This document shows, piece by piece, positions 21,355-21,864 of a stretch of 21,864 bases of DNA. The notes under the pieces are model-generated. The model ran no database searches and was not told the DNA's origin. It saw only the letters and a program-made list of their open reading frames with translations. Made by a program: the position numbers and the translations under genes. The stretch is from Sporomusaceae bacterium UBA1887 (GTDB lineage: Bacteria > Bacillota > Negativicutes > Sporomusales > DSM-15969). Positions within the stretch are counted from its first letter, which is position 1. Each line of letters opens with the position of its first letter. Where the stretch lies: contig DDHB01000069.1 of assembly GCA_002337925.1 (NCBI GenBank), positions 1-21,864 of the forward strand. Direction: 5' to 3'.

Positions 21355-21864
21355 TTGACGGCTAGGTTGGAAGAAGCGGTTGTTGCTGCTAATGAATTGA
21401 TTGCTGCCGGTGTATACCGGCTGGTGATTCACGCTCCCCGTATGGCTGCCGCTGCTCAGCCGGGGCAATTTGTACACCTGAAAGTTAATAATCTGACAGC
21501 GCCACTCTTACGAAGACCAATCAGTATTGCTGATACAGACCAGTCAGCGGGAACACTGGACTTGATTTATCGTATTGTAGGCGGGGGAACAGCTTTTCTT
21601 TCCGGTGTTCCAGTAGGAGAGCATCTTGATTGCCTGGGGCCGCTGGGAAAAGGCTTTGCACTTGAGTGCGAGCGACCGCTGCTTGTGGGCGGCGGAATGG
21701 GGCTGGCGCCCCTCGTATATCTTGCTAAAGCGCTTTGCCCCAGGCCCATTACTGTCCTAATGGGTGGGAGAACCAAGGATGAATTGTTCTGGGAAGACGT
21801 TTTTGCTCCCGTCTGTGACCAGCTTCGGCTGACAACCGATGACGGTACGGCAGGGACCCGGGGA
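21355..21864 (+). CDS. pyrK: Dihydroorotate dehydrogenase electron-transfer subunit (partial)
   Basis: PyrK carries FAD and a 2Fe-2S cluster and passes electrons from PyrD-type dihydroorotate dehydrogenase to NAD+. The first 170 codons are present and the gene runs off the window. The start is the TTG at 21355, directly after the carB stop and behind GGGAGGG (21341-21347). The FAD-binding R53-R-P-I-S-I58 motif is in LLRRPISIAD. The nucleotide-binding loop GGGMGLAPL is at 112-120, as in ferredoxin-NADP reductase-like PyrK proteins. The cluster cysteines would lie beyond the window. Its presence predicts a class 1B PyrD just downstream. Confidence 0.93.
   Translation, partial: MTARLEEAVVAANELIAAGVYRLVIHAPRMAAAAQPGQFVHLKVNNLTAPLLRRPISIADTDQSAGTLDLIYRIVGGGTAFLSGVPVGEHLDCLGPLGKGFALECERPLLVGGGMGLAPLVYLAKALCPRPITVLMGGRTKDELFWEDVFAPVCDQLRLTTDDGTAGTRG

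Overview
The window reads as a chromosomal core-gene region of a low-to-mid GC Firmicute. Strong AGGAGG-type ribosome binding sites, several TTG starts, a single-operon F1Fo ATP synthase preceded by atpZ/atpI-type genes, PyrR attenuators and a cyclic-di-GMP-I riboswitch all fit. The protein sequences suggest a Negativicutes/Sporomusaceae-type anaerobe (Sporomusa or Pelosinus relatives). That placement is an impression from sequence style, not a database result.

Layout. Positions 30-794 (minus) encode a secreted serine beta-lactamase-like hydrolase. It diverges from a two-domain MazG-like protein (906-1565). A wecA/tagO-wecB pair (1782-4070) follows; it makes lipid-linked GlcNAc and UDP-ManNAc for cell-envelope polymers. 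A 328-bp intergenic stretch holds a terminator-like hairpin and then a near-consensus promoter that starts the ATP synthase operon: atpZ-type gene, atpI, atpB, atpE, atpF, atpH, atpA, atpG, atpD, atpC (4399-11538). The operon closes with a 15-bp-stem terminator. Next come two overlapping hotdog thioesterase genes, the second broken by a one-base frameshift (11676-12557). A c-di-GMP-I riboswitch with its own terminator precedes a methyl-accepting chemotaxis protein (12874-14562). The right third is a pyrimidine operon, pyrB-pyrC-carA-carB-pyrK (14859 to the window end, pyrK incomplete), behind a leader with two tandem PyrR-binding attenuators.

How the parts work together. The ATP synthase genes encode a complete enzyme. 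The c subunit has a second carboxylate (Asp29) exactly 33 residues before the ion-binding Glu62, which bears on whether the rotor uses Na+ or H+. The pyr genes take carbamoyl phosphate from glutamine (CarAB) through carbamoyl aspartate (PyrB) and dihydroorotate (PyrC) towards orotate (PyrK with a PyrD expected outside the window). They are probably shut off by UMP-bound PyrR at two successive terminators. The chemoreceptor is probably switched on by c-di-GMP.

The best leads are the two-carboxylate c ring, a coding-like open frame that fills the whole atpG-atpD gap and ends in ATGA at the atpD start, the duplicated PyrR attenuator with a compensatory base change, the riboswitch/terminator overlap, competing hairpins over the atpF ribosome binding site, and the frameshifted thioesterase. 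I saw no CRISPR array, insertion sequence, prophage or clearly new multi-gene system.
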